DNA of 64,000 bases from Chryseobacterium gotjawalense (GCF_030012525.1 NZ_CP124855.1:1116001-1180000), one strand, 5' to 3'; numbered from the stretch's first letter, positions 1 to 9,775 are shown. Made by a program: numbers and translations. The notes: generated by a model from the sequence alone, not told the origin.

Positions 1-801
1 GGAATAAAAAATACACCAGACAGCACAATTACCGAAGAAGAAATAAAATCGATTGTTAAAGAAAGTGCTCTGGAAGGGCAAATTGATCAGATAGAACACA
101 ATATTGTAGAAAGGGTTTTCGAATTGGGTGACCGAAAAATCAACACGCTTCTGACGCATAGAACGGCCATAACTTTTTTCAATGTCAATGAAAGCTTAGA
201 AAATATTATCGCCAATATAAAAAAAGAAAAGCACGATGCATATCCCGTTACAGAGGGAAATAACCTGGATAACATTATCGGAATTGTCTTGATAAAAGAT
301 TTATTTCCTATTGAGGATCCTTTAAATTTCGACTTAAAAAAACATGTACGGCAACCTGTTTTTCTCAACGAAAATTATTATGCGTACAAAGTTTTGGAAA
401 TTTTCAGGAAAGAAAAAAACCATTACGGAATCGTCATCGATGAATACGGAAATACGGTGGGTATTGTAACCATGCACGATGTATTGGATGCGTTGGTCGG
501 AAATACCGCCACCAATGAAAATTTTGATTACCGAATTACGCAACGGAACGAAAATTCCTGGCTGGCAGATGCGCAGTTTCCTATCATAGAATTCTTAAAA
601 TATTTTGATCTGGATTACGAATTTGAGAATAAGGACAATTATACCACTTTGGTGGGCTTTTTTCTCAACGAACACAGTGGGTCCACGGAAGTTGGAGACA
701 AAATAAGAATTAAAGATCTGGAGTTAGAAATTATCGATAAGGACAGACAGCGTGTTGATAAAATTCTGATAACCAGAATAACGCCTATAGTAAACCATTA
801 A
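1..801 (+). CDS. CorC/HlyC (CNNM-like) transporter-associated protein, C-terminal part
   Basis: The frame is open from the first base, so the gene starts upstream and only its last 266 codons are visible. The visible part opens with a linker containing TEEEIKSIV, a sequence typical of the CNNM/CorC hemolysin-like family just after the transmembrane DUF21 domain. Two CBS motifs follow (roughly residues 45-165, with AYPVTE and GIVIDEYGNTVGIVT), then a CorC_HlyC domain to the end. Family members are inner-membrane proteins linked to Mg2+/Co2+ efflux, with cytosolic CBS domains that bind nucleotide. The membrane part is outside the window, so substrate cannot be judged. The stop codon abuts the start of the next gene, which suggests co-transcription. 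Confidence 0.85.
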   Translation, partial: GIKNTPDSTITEEEIKSIVKESALEGQIDQIEHNIVERVFELGDRKINTLLTHRTAITFFNVNESLENIIANIKKEKHDAYPVTEGNNLDNIIGIVLIKDLFPIEDPLNFDLKKHVRQPVFLNENYYAYKVLEIFRKEKNHYGIVIDEYGNTVGIVTMHDVLDALVGNTATNENFDYRITQRNENSWLADAQFPIIEFLKYFDLDYEFENKDNYTTLVGFFLNEHSGSTEVGDKIRIKDLELEIIDKDRQRVDKILITRITPIVNH

Positions 802-1572
802 ATGGGAAAAATTCTACAATATTTACAGGAAAAAGTGGTTTTTTCGCCCATCGTTTTGCCACAGACTCATGAATTTATTTTTGAGAAGAAATTCGATGAA
901 TATCTTTGGAACACTCCTTTTGAAGGCAAAATAAATGTGCTTCATTTTAAAATTAAAAATCCGAAAGGCGTGATTATTTACTTTCATGGAAATTCTGCCA
1001 ACATTCACCGGTGGGGAAAAATTGCTCATGAATATACTCAGTTCGGCTATGATGTTCTGATCATGGATTACCGCGGTTATGGCAAAAGTACAGGACCGCG
1101 AAATGAAGAATTCCTTTATTCTGATGCGCAATTCTGCTATGATTTTGCAAAAGAACATTACGGAGAAAATAAAACGGTGCTGTACGGAAGAAGTTTAGGT
1201 GGAGCTTTTGCCATAAAAACCGCTGCCGACAATCATCCAAAAGCTGTGATTTTAGAAGCGACATTTTTTAACATTCAGGACATTGTAAATCGTTGGCTGC
1301 CTGGAAATGTAACCGATAAAGTTTCGCCAAGAATGACGTACCATTTTTTATCCAATGAAAACATCTGTAAAGTAAAAGTTCCGCTCTATCAGTTTCATGG
1401 GACAAAAGATAAGGTCGTTCCTTTTACATCCGGAAAAAAACTCTTTGAAGTCTTTAAAAAAGCTCAACCTGAGGTTGAAAAAAAATTTATTGAAATTCCC
1501 GGCGGAAATCACGATAACTTAATAAATTATGACCTATTTTTGACGGAAATGAAAAAAATATTAGGTGACTGA
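802..1572 (+). CDS. Alpha/beta hydrolase (BEM46-like serine hydrolase)
   Basis: A 256-residue protein with an alpha/beta hydrolase fold. The oxyanion-hole region reads YFHGNSAN (about residue 60), the nucleophile elbow is YGRSLGG with Ser near residue 132, the acid lies in GTKDKVVP (about 205) and the catalytic His in GGNHDN (about 236). The family hydrolyses esters or thioesters; the substrate is not predictable. No signal peptide is obvious, so it is probably cytosolic or peripherally membrane-bound. It starts at the base after the stop of the CorC-like gene, so translational coupling is likely. Confidence 0.85.
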   Translation: MGKILQYLQEKVVFSPIVLPQTHEFIFEKKFDEYLWNTPFEGKINVLHFKIKNPKGVIIYFHGNSANIHRWGKIAHEYTQFGYDVLIMDYRGYGKSTGPRNEEFLYSDAQFCYDFAKEHYGENKTVLYGRSLGGAFAIKTAADNHPKAVILEATFFNIQDIVNRWLPGNVTDKVSPRMTYHFLSNENICKVKVPLYQFHGTKDKVVPFTSGKKLFEVFKKAQPEVEKKFIEIPGGNHDNLINYDLFLTEMKKILGD

Positions 1573-1613
1573 AATTTCCAATAATAATCTGAATCTAAAT
1601 AAAATACCTCCTT

Positions 1614-2171
1614 ATGATCGATTTCTGCGCCATTGATTTTGAAACTGCAACTCACGAAAGAAATTCTGCGTGTGAAATGGGAATTTGTGTGGTGGAGAAT
1701 GGAGAAATCATTTCTACCAAAACGTGGCTCATCAAACCGCCAAGCTACCCTTATTTTCATCCCAGGAATATAGACGTTCACGGGATTACGCCACAAGAAG
1801 TTCGCGATGCACCGACCTTTGATGAGATTTGGCATGAAGCGGAATCATTGATGTACGGCAATCTGATAATCGCTCACAATGCCGGTTTCGATGCCGGAGT
1901 TTTGCGTTCCTGTCTGGATTATTATGGTTTCTTTAAACCAAAACTGAATTACTTATGCAGTATTTCATTAGCCAAAAAATCGTGGAAAAATCTACCGAGG
2001 TACGGATTGAAAAATTTAGCGGAACAGCACAACATTCAATTTAAACATCACAGAGCCGGTGCCGATGCAGAAGTGTGTGCAAAAATATCGCTTTTGGCAT
2101 TCGATAATTTAATGCTGACAAGAAATGATGAAGTAACCGAGGTGATGAAAAAAAATCTGAAAATATTGTAA
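1614..2171 (+). CDS. 3'-5' exonuclease, DnaQ/DEDDh family
   Basis: A 185-residue exonuclease. It carries the Exo I motif AIDFETAT (metal-binding Asp and Glu near residues 6-8), the Exo II region with IAHNAGFDAGVL (Asp near 85) and the Exo III motif HHRAGADAEV (His and Asp near 145-150), which is the full DEDDh set. The fold is that of the DNA polymerase III epsilon proofreading subunit, but the protein is short and lacks a polymerase-binding tail. It could therefore be a free-standing exonuclease or an RNase T-like enzyme. It follows the hydrolase by 41 bases on the same strand. Confidence 0.85.
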   Translation: MIDFCAIDFETATHERNSACEMGICVVENGEIISTKTWLIKPPSYPYFHPRNIDVHGITPQEVRDAPTFDEIWHEAESLMYGNLIIAHNAGFDAGVLRSCLDYYGFFKPKLNYLCSISLAKKSWKNLPRYGLKNLAEQHNIQFKHHRAGADAEVCAKISLLAFDNLMLTRNDEVTEVMKKNLKIL

Positions 2172-2183
2172 GATTATTTCATT

Positions 2184-2570
2184 TTAATTATGCAAAACTT
2201 CAGCAACCAAATTGAATTTAGGAACTTCTATTTCTAAAGTTTCATTGGTCACCAGATTTTTACAATAGAAAGTACCTGACATATTCCCTACTCCGGAACG
2301 CAGTAAGACATTTGAAAAATAGGTAAAATTGTCGCCGGCTTCAATAATCGGCGTTAAACCGATCACTCCTTCTCCGGCTATTTCAGTAAAGCCATAGCCC
2401 AAATCAAAAATCAGCCATTTTCTACTCATTAACCTTATGGTGTCCCGGCCTAAATTTTCGATGCTGATATTATAACGGAAAACGAAACGGTTCTCGGCAG
2501 GAAAACTGTTTTTGATATCGTATTGCGGAACAACAGAAACCTTAATATCGAAAGTTGTAGTTGAAAACAT
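2184..2570 (-). CDS. apaG: ApaG domain protein
   Basis: A 128-residue protein that is a single ApaG/DUF525 immunoglobulin-like domain. It shows the usual pattern of a FRYNISIENLG strand, a RKWLI segment near residue 50, the glycine-rich EGVIGLTP turn and the closing SGTFYC strand near 100. ApaG proteins are linked in Enterobacteria to Co2+ resistance and Mg2+ efflux, but the biochemical activity is unsettled. Its start lies just beyond an intrinsic terminator that ends the 2-oxoglutarate dehydrogenase genes, so it is probably transcribed separately. It converges with the exonuclease gene (12-base gap). Confidence 0.88.
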   Translation of the reverse strand: MFSTTTFDIKVSVVPQYDIKNSFPAENRFVFRYNISIENLGRDTIRLMSRKWLIFDLGYGFTEIAGEGVIGLTPIIEAGDNFTYFSNVLLRSGVGNMSGTFYCKNLVTNETLEIEVPKFNLVAEVLHN

Positions 2571-2597
2571 GATTGAAATTTTATAGGAAACAATGCA

Positions 2598-2624
2598 AAA
2601 ATCCCGCCTATGTAGACGGGATTT
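2598..2624 (-). terminator. Intrinsic terminator after sucB
   Basis: An imperfect 11-bp stem (AAATCCCG paired with CGGGATTT, one mismatch) with a short loop. On the minus strand it is followed by a T-rich run. It lies 29 bases beyond the sucB stop and before apaG. Confidence 0.7.
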
Positions 2625-2652
2625 ATATAATTAGTTAAAATCTTTAAATTAA

Positions 2653-3879
2653 TTAAAGTTCCAGTCCTTTTCTTTCATCTCCTCCTAATAAGAATTCAAC
2701 AGGATTGTCTATCGCTTCTTTTACTGCAACGAGGAATCCTACCGATTCTTTGCCATCAATAATTCTATGGTCATAAGACAGCGCCACATACATCATCGGG
2801 CGGATTACAACCTGACCATCAATTGCCATAGGTCTTTGAAGGATATTGTGCATTCCCAGAATCGCTGATTGTGGCGGGTTGATAATCGGGGTAGACATCA
2901 TTGATCCGAAAGTACCGCCATTGGTAAGCGTAAATGTACCGCCGGTCATTTCGTCAATGGTAATTTTGCCATCTCTAACTCTTTCCGCCAAAGATTTAAT
3001 ATTGCTTTCAACCCCTCTGAAAGACATATCTTCTGCATTTCTCAGTACTGGCACCATCAATCCTTTTGGACCTGAAACTGCCACCGAAATATCGCAGAAA
3101 TCATAATTAATTTTATAATCGCCGTCAATAGAAGCATTTACATCCGGATACAATTTCAATGCTCTGGTAACCGCTTTGGTAAAGAAAGACATAAATCCTA
3201 AACCAACACCGTGTTTCTGTGCAAATTCTTCTTTATATTGTTTTCTGATCCTGAAAATTTCTGACATATCCACTTCATTAAAAGTAGTCAACATCGCCGT
3301 TTCATTTTTCACGCTCACCAGTCTGGCCGCCACTTTTCTTCTTAATACAGAAAGCTTGGTAGTGCTGGATGATCTGGATCCGCTTGTAGCAGAAATTGAT
3401 CCCATTGCCGGAACCGAAGCAGAATCAGCGTCCTGTTTGGTAATTCTACCGTCTTTTCCGGAACCGCTTACTTGTGAAGCATCCACTCCTTTTTCGTCTA
3501 AAATTTTCTTAGCCGCTGGTGAAGGGGTTCCTGTTGCATAGGTTGCTACAGGTTTTGCTTCCACTTTCGGAGCCTCCACTTTTGCCGGCTCTGCTGCTTT
3601 CACTTCTGGTTGTGAGGGAGCTGAACCTTCAGGTTTTGCGGCGGAGGTATCGATTAAACATACGACCTGACCCACTTGTACTACTTCACCTTCTTCTGCT
3701 TTCAGCGTGATGGTTCCGCTTTCTTCAGCAGGTAATTCAAGGGTTGCTTTATCAGAATCTACTTCCGCGATGGGTTGATCCTTCTCTACATAATCGCCGT
3801 CTTTTACTAACCACGTCGCGATTTCAACTTCGGTGATCGATTCTCCCGGAGAAGGGACTTTCATTTCTAATATTGACAT
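2653..3879 (-). CDS. sucB: 2-oxoglutarate dehydrogenase E2 (dihydrolipoyl succinyltransferase)
   Basis: A 408-residue protein with classic E2 architecture. An N-terminal lipoyl domain has the modified lysine at K44 ([10 protein letters not shown]). A Pro/Ala/Glu-rich linker (about 78-115) leads to a peripheral subunit-binding domain (about 117-150, SPAAKKIL and [10 protein letters not shown]), and the rest is the acyltransferase domain. The active-site motif SYDHRIIDG puts the catalytic pair at H371 and D375. The enzyme transfers succinyl from lipoamide to CoA in the TCA cycle. It lies on the same strand as sucA with one gene between; E3 (lpd) is encoded far away at 57.2-58.5 kb. Confidence 0.96.
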   Translation of the reverse strand: MSILEMKVPSPGESITEVEIATWLVKDGDYVEKDQPIAEVDSDKATLELPAEESGTITLKAEEGEVVQVGQVVCLIDTSAAKPEGSAPSQPEVKAAEPAKVEAPKVEAKPVATYATGTPSPAAKKILDEKGVDASQVSGSGKDGRITKQDADSASVPAMGSISATSGSRSSSTTKLSVLRRKVAARLVSVKNETAMLTTFNEVDMSEIFRIRKQYKEEFAQKHGVGLGFMSFFTKAVTRALKLYPDVNASIDGDYKINYDFCDISVAVSGPKGLMVPVLRNAEDMSFRGVESNIKSLAERVRDGKITIDEMTGGTFTLTNGGTFGSMMSTPIINPPQSAILGMHNILQRPMAIDGQVVIRPMMYVALSYDHRIIDGKESVGFLVAVKEAIDNPVEFLLGGDERKGLEL

Positions 3880-3906
3880 CGGATATATTTTTTATTTTTT
3901 TGTTTA

Positions 3907-4476
3907 TTAATTTAATGATCTTAAAAACGATTCTGGAATAAACTGTTTGAGAATCGGAATTTGTTTTTTTTCTATGATGGTGAACTTCCAGTTTTTTAAA
4001 TCTGAAGAATTGGCCACCGCATCTTTGATAGTTCTTACTTCAAAAAATCCGGTACTTTCATTATAATCTACCTGTCCGTCCCCAAATTCTGCCTTTAATG
4101 CCGAAAGCAGTTGTCCTGACTTTATACCCGGCATATTGAACTTCATCTCCAGATTTTGCTTATAACTTAATTTAACGAAAGTATTATTTTTATCTTTAAT
4201 GATATCAGTGCTTACTATCAAATTTTCTGGTTGATGAATCTTTAAATCAAAATCTTTAGAATTAAACATCTGATCCATCAAAGCAATCATCTGCTCTTTG
4301 GGAAAAATTTTCAAAAAATCTTCATTACCGAAAATATCAAGGGCCTTACCGAAGTTTTTATTTTCAATTAAAGAACTGAAATCTCTAAATTGGCTATCGA
4401 TATCAGATTGAATATTCTGCGAAAAAGCCAAGACAGAAAATGAAAAACATAAAAATAAAAACACCTTTTTCATCAT
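3907..4476 (-). CDS. Secreted or periplasmic protein of unknown function between sucA and sucB
   Basis: A 189-residue protein that I do not assign to a family. The N-terminus (MMKKVFLFL followed by a hydrophobic stretch and FSQ) is a typical signal peptide with cleavage near residue 20. The mature part is polar, contains helices around KEQMIALMDQMF, and has beta-like segments resembling small DUF-type periplasmic proteins. It starts only 5 bases after the sucA stop and ends 27 bases before the sucB start, so it should be co-transcribed with the dehydrogenase genes. No link to the dehydrogenase reaction can be read from the sequence. Two adjacent Met codons are possible starts. Confidence 0.7.
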   Translation of the reverse strand: MMKKVFLFLCFSFSVLAFSQNIQSDIDSQFRDFSSLIENKNFGKALDIFGNEDFLKIFPKEQMIALMDQMFNSKDFDLKIHQPENLIVSTDIIKDKNNTFVKLSYKQNLEMKFNMPGIKSGQLLSALKAEFGDGQVDYNESTGFFEVRTIKDAVANSSDLKNWKFTIIEKKQIPILKQFIPESFLRSLN

Positions 4477-4481
4477 CGAAA

Positions 4482-7289
4482 TTAAGCGGTTACCGGTCTT
4501 TTTGACGGCTCATCATTTCTATCAAATACTCTGTTGATTACACTATTTTGATTTTTTTCAAACATTTTATGGCTTCCAGGCGCTGGTGAACCACTTGGTA
4601 CCGCAGCTATCACCTGAATTCCGGTATCGCGGAAGTTTCTTAAAATATAACCCCAAGCACCCATATTCTCCGGCTCTTCCTGAACCCAAAGTAACTGTTT
4701 TCTGTTACCATACTTCGCAAAAACCTCATCGATTTTGTCTTGCTGAAGTGGATACAGTTGCTCCATTCTTACCAAGGCAATGGTTTCGCAGTTCAACTCT
4801 TCTTTTTTAGCTAAAAGTTCATAGTAAATTTTACCTGAACAGAGGACTAATTTTTCAACCTTTTCTGCATTGGCAGTTTCATCATCAATGATTGGCTGGA
4901 ACTCTCCGTTGGCTAAATCTTCGATGGTTGAAATTACTTTTGGATGACGCAATAACGATTTCGGAGTCATCACTACCAAAGGTTTTCTAAAGTTCCATTT
5001 CATCTGTCTTCTCAACAAATGGAAGTAGTTCGCAGGTGTTGTCGCATTGGCAACGACCATATTTTCATTGGCACAAAGGCCTAAGAATCTTTCTAATCTT
5101 GCGGAAGAGTGCTCTGCACCCTGCCCTTCATAACCATGTGGAAGAAGCATCACCAAACCGTTTTGGATTTTCCATTTTTCTTCTGCGGCGACCAAATACT
5201 GGTCAATAATGATCTGCGCTCCATTAACAAAGTCACCAAACTGAGCTTCCCAAACAGTTAACGTATTGGGTGAAGCCATCGCATAACCGTAATCAAAACC
5301 AAGCACTCCATATTCTGAAAGGTGTGAGTTATAAATATCGAAACGGTTTTCGGAAATATGTCTTAATGGAATATATTCTTCTTCGGTATCTTCCGTTTTC
5401 ACTAAAGCATGACGGTGAGAGAAGGTTCCCCGTTCCACATCTTCCCCTGAAATTCTGATATTGTGACCTTCTGTAAGTAGTGTTGCGTATGCCAGCCACT
5501 CACCAATTGCCCAGTCTAAAGTATTTCCTTCAATCGCTTTGATTCTGTTCTCAAAAAGACGCGTTACTTTATTAATGAATTTTTTGTCGCTTGGTAAAGT
5601 GGACATTCTGATGGCTAAATCCTTCAGCTTGTCAGCATCGAACTTAGTATCAACAGCTTTATAAACAGTCCCTTTCGGTGACATTGGCAAATTTTTCCAA
5701 TCATCAGCCATAAAAGGATCCATGGTGTTTTTTTCAATTTCTTTCGACGCATCAAAATCTGCATCTAAAAGTTTCTTGAAAGAAGTTTCCATATTCTTAA
5801 GAACCTCATCAGAAAGCATTCCTTCTTTAATCAGCTGTTCTTTGTAAATCTCTCTTGGATTCGGATGTTTTGAAATTGATTTATACAAATTAGGTTGTGT
5901 AAATCTCGGTTCATCACCTTCATTATGCCCGTATTTTCTATATCCTAAAAGATCGATATAGACGTCTTTACCAAACTCCGCCCGGAAATCTGCTGCGAAA
6001 CGGATCGCATGTACGACCGCTTCTACATCATCTGCATTCACGTGCATTACCGGTGATTCTGTCACTTTAGCGACATCAGTACAATAGTTAGATGAGCGTG
6101 CGTCTAGGAAATTCGTCGTAAATGAAACTTGATTATTCACTACAATATGTACCGTTCCACCCGTTCTGTATCCTTCCAAAGTCATCATTTGGGCCACTTC
6201 GTACACGATTCCCTGTCCAGCAATCGCGCCGTCGCCATGAATGATAATCGGTAAGACTTTCTTGAAATCCTTGTATTTGTTATCTACTTTGGCACGGCAA
6301 ATCCCTTCTACCAAGGCTGCAACCGTTTCTAAGTGTGATGGGTTGGGCGTTAAATTGATGGACACCTCTTCCCCATTTTCAGTTTTTATAATCTTAGAAG
6401 AACCTAAGTGGTATTTTACGTCACCGGAAAAAACATCTTCTTCAAATTCTTTCCCTTCAAATTCCGAGAAAATCTGCTTGTAGGATTTACCGAAAATATT
6501 AGTTAAAACATTTAATCTGCCTCTGTGCGCCATTCCTAAAACCACTTCATCAACGCCTAACTGCGAAGAACGCGTAATCAGCTGATCCAACGCAGGAATT
6601 AATGATTCCCCTCCTTCCAGGGAAAATCTTTTTTGTCCCACGAATTTGGTATGAAGATAATTTTCGAAAGCAACTGCCTGATTGAGTTTTTCTAAAATTT
6701 CGATCTTCTCTGCAGCATTTAATTTCGGATGGTTTTCATTGACCTGCAACCACTCTCTGATAAATTTGCGCTCAGCAACATCATTAATGTGCATATATTC
6801 CACGCCAATCGATTTGCAATAAATCTTTTCGAGGTGATTAATAAGCTCCTGAAGTGTTATCGCATTCGGAAGACCTGTAGTCGTCGCAGAATTAAACTTA
6901 CGGGATAAGTCTGCAGTGGTCAGACCAAAATTTTCAATAGCTAAAGTGGGTTCGTAATGTCTTCTTTCTCTTACCGGATTTGTATTGGTAAAGAGATGAC
7001 CACGGTGTCGGTACGCCTCGATCAGGTTGAGAACCTGAAATTCTTTCTGAATATCTTCAGGAATCTGACCATTTGCAGAAGCTTGCTGAGCCATCTGCAC
7101 CGGTGCCGAAACCTGTGACGGGCCAGAATTTTCCCTAAATTCATCACCATAGCCTTCTAAAGCGAAATCGAATCCCTGAAAAAAGGCTTTCCAGGAAGGC
7201 TCTAACGAATCAGGAAACTTTAAATATTGTTGGTATAAGTCTTCTATTAACTGCGAATGGGCAGCGTTTAGGAATGAAAATTTGTCCAT
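4482..7289 (-). CDS. sucA: 2-oxoglutarate dehydrogenase E1 (thiamine diphosphate-dependent)
   Basis: A 935-residue E1 of the homodimeric SucA type. It begins with the short E2-binding helix that includes NAAHSQLIEDLYQQY. The ThDP/Mg2+ motif is HGDGAIAGQG around residue 350, preceded by GMAHRGRLNVL near 255. The transketolase-like pyrimidine-binding domain and C-terminal domain occupy the second half (LLPHGYEGQGAEHSSAR is characteristic). It decarboxylates 2-oxoglutarate and passes succinyl to lipoyl-E2. The length agrees with the family, and the start is supported by a promoter-like box 37 bases upstream. The operon order is sucA, unknown secreted protein, sucB. Confidence 0.96.
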   Translation of the reverse strand: MDKFSFLNAAHSQLIEDLYQQYLKFPDSLEPSWKAFFQGFDFALEGYGDEFRENSGPSQVSAPVQMAQQASANGQIPEDIQKEFQVLNLIEAYRHRGHLFTNTNPVRERRHYEPTLAIENFGLTTADLSRKFNSATTTGLPNAITLQELINHLEKIYCKSIGVEYMHINDVAERKFIREWLQVNENHPKLNAAEKIEILEKLNQAVAFENYLHTKFVGQKRFSLEGGESLIPALDQLITRSSQLGVDEVVLGMAHRGRLNVLTNIFGKSYKQIFSEFEGKEFEEDVFSGDVKYHLGSSKIIKTENGEEVSINLTPNPSHLETVAALVEGICRAKVDNKYKDFKKVLPIIIHGDGAIAGQGIVYEVAQMMTLEGYRTGGTVHIVVNNQVSFTTNFLDARSSNYCTDVAKVTESPVMHVNADDVEAVVHAIRFAADFRAEFGKDVYIDLLGYRKYGHNEGDEPRFTQPNLYKSISKHPNPREIYKEQLIKEGMLSDEVLKNMETSFKKLLDADFDASKEIEKNTMDPFMADDWKNLPMSPKGTVYKAVDTKFDADKLKDLAIRMSTLPSDKKFINKVTRLFENRIKAIEGNTLDWAIGEWLAYATLLTEGHNIRISGEDVERGTFSHRHALVKTEDTEEEYIPLRHISENRFDIYNSHLSEYGVLGFDYGYAMASPNTLTVWEAQFGDFVNGAQIIIDQYLVAAEEKWKIQNGLVMLLPHGYEGQGAEHSSARLERFLGLCANENMVVANATTPANYFHLLRRQMKWNFRKPLVVMTPKSLLRHPKVISTIEDLANGEFQPIIDDETANAEKVEKLVLCSGKIYYELLAKKEELNCETIALVRMEQLYPLQQDKIDEVFAKYGNRKQLLWVQEEPENMGAWGYILRNFRDTGIQVIAAVPSGSPAPGSHKMFEKNQNSVINRVFDRNDEPSKRPVTA

Positions 7290-7325
7290 TATTTACAAAT
7301 TATCTGTTTATTTTTATTTAAAGAA

Positions 7326-7333
7326 CAAATTTA
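7326..7333 (-). promoter_or_regulatory. Promoter -7 box of sucA
   Basis: On the minus strand the sequence reads TAAATTTG, matching the Bacteroidota -7 consensus TAnnTTTG, about 37 bases before the sucA ATG. A partial -33 element (TTTAG) lies about 20 bases further upstream. Confidence 0.5.
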
Positions 7334-7390
7334 ACAAAAATAAGTGAAGTACTAAAGCCTAAAAATGGTTAAAAAGGGGATTACGACAAA

Positions 7391-8422
7391 TTATTTGTAA
7401 ACCGGCAGAGATAACTTCATAACCGTTTTGTTATCAGCAGTTGGCTCCTCCAAAAAAGTCTGTTGCAAATCACCAATTCGCATCGTGTCCTGTTTGGCTT
7501 TTGTTAAAAGTTGCTGAATTGCCCTTATTCTGCCTTCGTAATTTCCTTTATAGTAGATCACGTAATACTTGCCGCTCTTTAAAGTTCTAAAACTAAAATT
7601 ATTATCGGTTACCGTTTCTTTTTTAGAAAGTGGAATACCGTAAAAATAAGAAACCTCTTTATCTTTATAATTATCAGCATCATTAATTAAGATCGGCTCG
7701 CCATATTCATCGTCTTTTTTACCAAGGTCCATTTTTACATAGTTCAGCACCTTGTTGTGACTGATGGCAATGTTTTTGAAAAGGGCATTATTTTTCGTCG
7801 TCACATTAATCCCCAACAGCAATTGGCTGTCTTGTTGCTCAACGGTGAGGCTGTCGAATTTTAAACTTTCGAGCTGAGTTTCTTTATTTACTTTATTTCC
7901 TAAAAGCTGATAAAGATTTTTCATGCTTTTATCAATTTTGCTTACCCAAAAATCTTCTGAAATCAAATTCAAAGGTCTCCTTAGAAAAGATTGTTTTGGA
8001 GTATGCACGTACCAAATAATTCTGGTTTTATCATTTTCAGAAATAAACCTTAGGTTGATTTCGTAGGGCGTATTTTTTTTGCCTTCGAAGAATTGATATC
8101 TTAGCGTGTGCCCGGGATTTTCATACCGGATAAAAAAATCTCCGAAATTACTCTCATCCTTTCTGTCGTGGAAGCTCATTGCACTTCCTTTCCCTTCATA
8201 GGGCGTAAAGTATTGCACCGACAAATTTTTATTATCTGCAAAAAAGGAATTCCATCTGGTGAAATTCTGTAAATTATTAAATTGCGGAAATACTTTATCT
8301 ACAGGATAATTTATTTCTTTTTCAATGGTGAAATTTTTGCTTTCATCCACAAAAGTCATAGAGACAGCATAAACTGCCCCAAAAAACAAAACGATAATGA
8401 TTCCGAATTTTAACCAACGCAT
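7391..8422 (-). CDS. SRPBCC-domain membrane-anchored protein with GyrI-like C-terminus
   Basis: A 343-residue protein. One N-terminal membrane segment (about residues 5-25) precedes a START/SRPBCC polyketide-cyclase-like domain (about 30-170, with FPQFNNLQNFTRW near the start). The C-terminal half (about 200-343) resembles the GyrI/AraC effector-binding fold, with the spaced strands YFYGIPLSKKET and KYYVIYYKGNYEG. Both folds bind small hydrophobic ligands, so a sensing or carrier role is possible, but none is demonstrated. It lies between sucA and glgC on the same strand and is probably independent of both. Confidence 0.65.
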   Translation of the reverse strand: MRWLKFGIIIVLFFGAVYAVSMTFVDESKNFTIEKEINYPVDKVFPQFNNLQNFTRWNSFFADNKNLSVQYFTPYEGKGSAMSFHDRKDESNFGDFFIRYENPGHTLRYQFFEGKKNTPYEINLRFISENDKTRIIWYVHTPKQSFLRRPLNLISEDFWVSKIDKSMKNLYQLLGNKVNKETQLESLKFDSLTVEQQDSQLLLGINVTTKNNALFKNIAISHNKVLNYVKMDLGKKDDEYGEPILINDADNYKDKEVSYFYGIPLSKKETVTDNNFSFRTLKSGKYYVIYYKGNYEGRIRAIQQLLTKAKQDTMRIGDLQQTFLEEPTADNKTVMKLSLPVYK

Positions 8423-8456
8423 GGGGCAAAAATAGGTAAAAAGACGCGCAAAAAAA

Positions 8457-8482
8457 ACACGGTCACAAAAATAATACCGTGT
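8457..8482 (-). terminator. Intrinsic terminator after glgC
   Basis: A 7-bp stem (ACACGGT with ACCGTGT) around a 12-base A-rich loop. On the minus strand it is followed by GTTTTTTTTGC, and it sits 24 bases after the glgC stop. Confidence 0.7.
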
Positions 8483-8506
8483 AGTTTTATTTAAAAATGA
8501 ACTTTC

Positions 8507-9775
8507 TTAAGAAATTTGAGTTCCGGGCGTAATCACTGCATTCTTTTTCACAATGACAATTCCATCCTTAATGGAATGGTTTTCAAAATCACCATCAGGC
8601 AAATGTTTTCCTCCAATTATTCTGACATTATCACCGATTCTACAATTCTTATCTAGAATAGCCTGCTCGATATAACAGTATTTCCCTATGCCCAGATTAG
8701 GAATACCGTCCTTATCATTTGAAACAATTTCCTGAGTATCCTGATAAAAATCGGCGCCCATCATATAGGAATTCACGATGGTACTTCCTTTGTCAATGCG
8801 GCTTCTGTTCCCTACAATTGAATTTTCTATTTTATCTGCCATCACGATACATCCATCGCCGAAGACCGCTTTACTCACATAAGATCCTAAAATTTTGGAC
8901 GGTGGCAACATTCTCGCTCTCGTGTAAATTGGGGATTTGCTGAATAAGTTAAATTTAGGAAAATCTGTGGTTAAATCTAAATTCGCATCGAAGAACGACT
9001 GTATGGTTCCGATGTCGGTCCAATAGCCATCATATTGAAAACTCAATGTTTTATATTTACCAATACCATTGGGAATTAATTCACCACCGAAATCATCACC
9101 GGCATCTTCATCAAACATTTTCTTCAACCCATTTTTATTGAACACGTAGATTCCCATTGAGGCAAGATATTCCTTGCCTTCTGCTTTATTCTTTTCTGAT
9201 ACTTCAGATTTCCAGTCATTTAACAAGTCGCCGGAAGGTTTTTCTATAAATGAAGTAATATTTCCTTCTTCATCAGATTTCAAAATACCAAATCCAGGTG
9301 CATCCTTAGCGTTTACGGGAATCGTTGCAATGGTAATATCTCCTTTATTCCGGCAATGAAAATCGATCATTTCCCGAAAATCCATTTGATAAAGTTGGTC
9401 ACCCGAAAGGATAAGGATAAAGTCATAATCATATTTATCCAGATGTTTCATAGACTGACGTACTGCATCTGCTGTACCCTGATACCAGGCATCGCTTTCT
9501 ATATTTTGCTCTGCTGCCAAAATATCTACAAAACCTTTGCTGAAAGTATCGAAATGGTATGAGTTCTTGATGTGTGAATTCAGCGACGCGGAATTAAATT
9601 GGGTCAGCACCAAAATCCGATTAAAACCCGAGTTAAGACAATTGGAAATAGGAATATCTACCAACCTGTACTTTCCGGCAATAGGAACCGCCGGTTTTGA
9701 GCGGCTGTGGGTTAAAGGCGACAACCTCGTCCCTCTGCCACCACCAAGGACAATTGAAATAACACTGGGTTTCAT
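8507..9775 (-). CDS. glgC: Glucose-1-phosphate adenylyltransferase
   Basis: A 422-residue nucleotidyltransferase. The N-terminal signature GGGRGTRLSPLT with KPAVP (residues 11-31) binds ATP/PPi. An Asp-containing LSGDQLYQMD segment lies near 125, SFIEKPSG near 185 is typical of ADP-glucose pyrophosphorylase, and a C-terminal left-handed beta-helix runs from about 300. It makes ADP-glucose for glycogen synthesis. No glgA, glgB or glgP is present in the window, so the rest of the pathway must be elsewhere. It has its own terminator and no close neighbour. Confidence 0.93.
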   Translation of the reverse strand: MKPSVISIVLGGGRGTRLSPLTHSRSKPAVPIAGKYRLVDIPISNCLNSGFNRILVLTQFNSASLNSHIKNSYHFDTFSKGFVDILAAEQNIESDAWYQGTADAVRQSMKHLDKYDYDFILILSGDQLYQMDFREMIDFHCRNKGDITIATIPVNAKDAPGFGILKSDEEGNITSFIEKPSGDLLNDWKSEVSEKNKAEGKEYLASMGIYVFNKNGLKKMFDEDAGDDFGGELIPNGIGKYKTLSFQYDGYWTDIGTIQSFFDANLDLTTDFPKFNLFSKSPIYTRARMLPPSKILGSYVSKAVFGDGCIVMADKIENSIVGNRSRIDKGSTIVNSYMMGADFYQDTQEIVSNDKDGIPNLGIGKYCYIEQAILDKNCRIGDNVRIIGGKHLPDGDFENHSIKDGIVIVKKNAVITPGTQIS

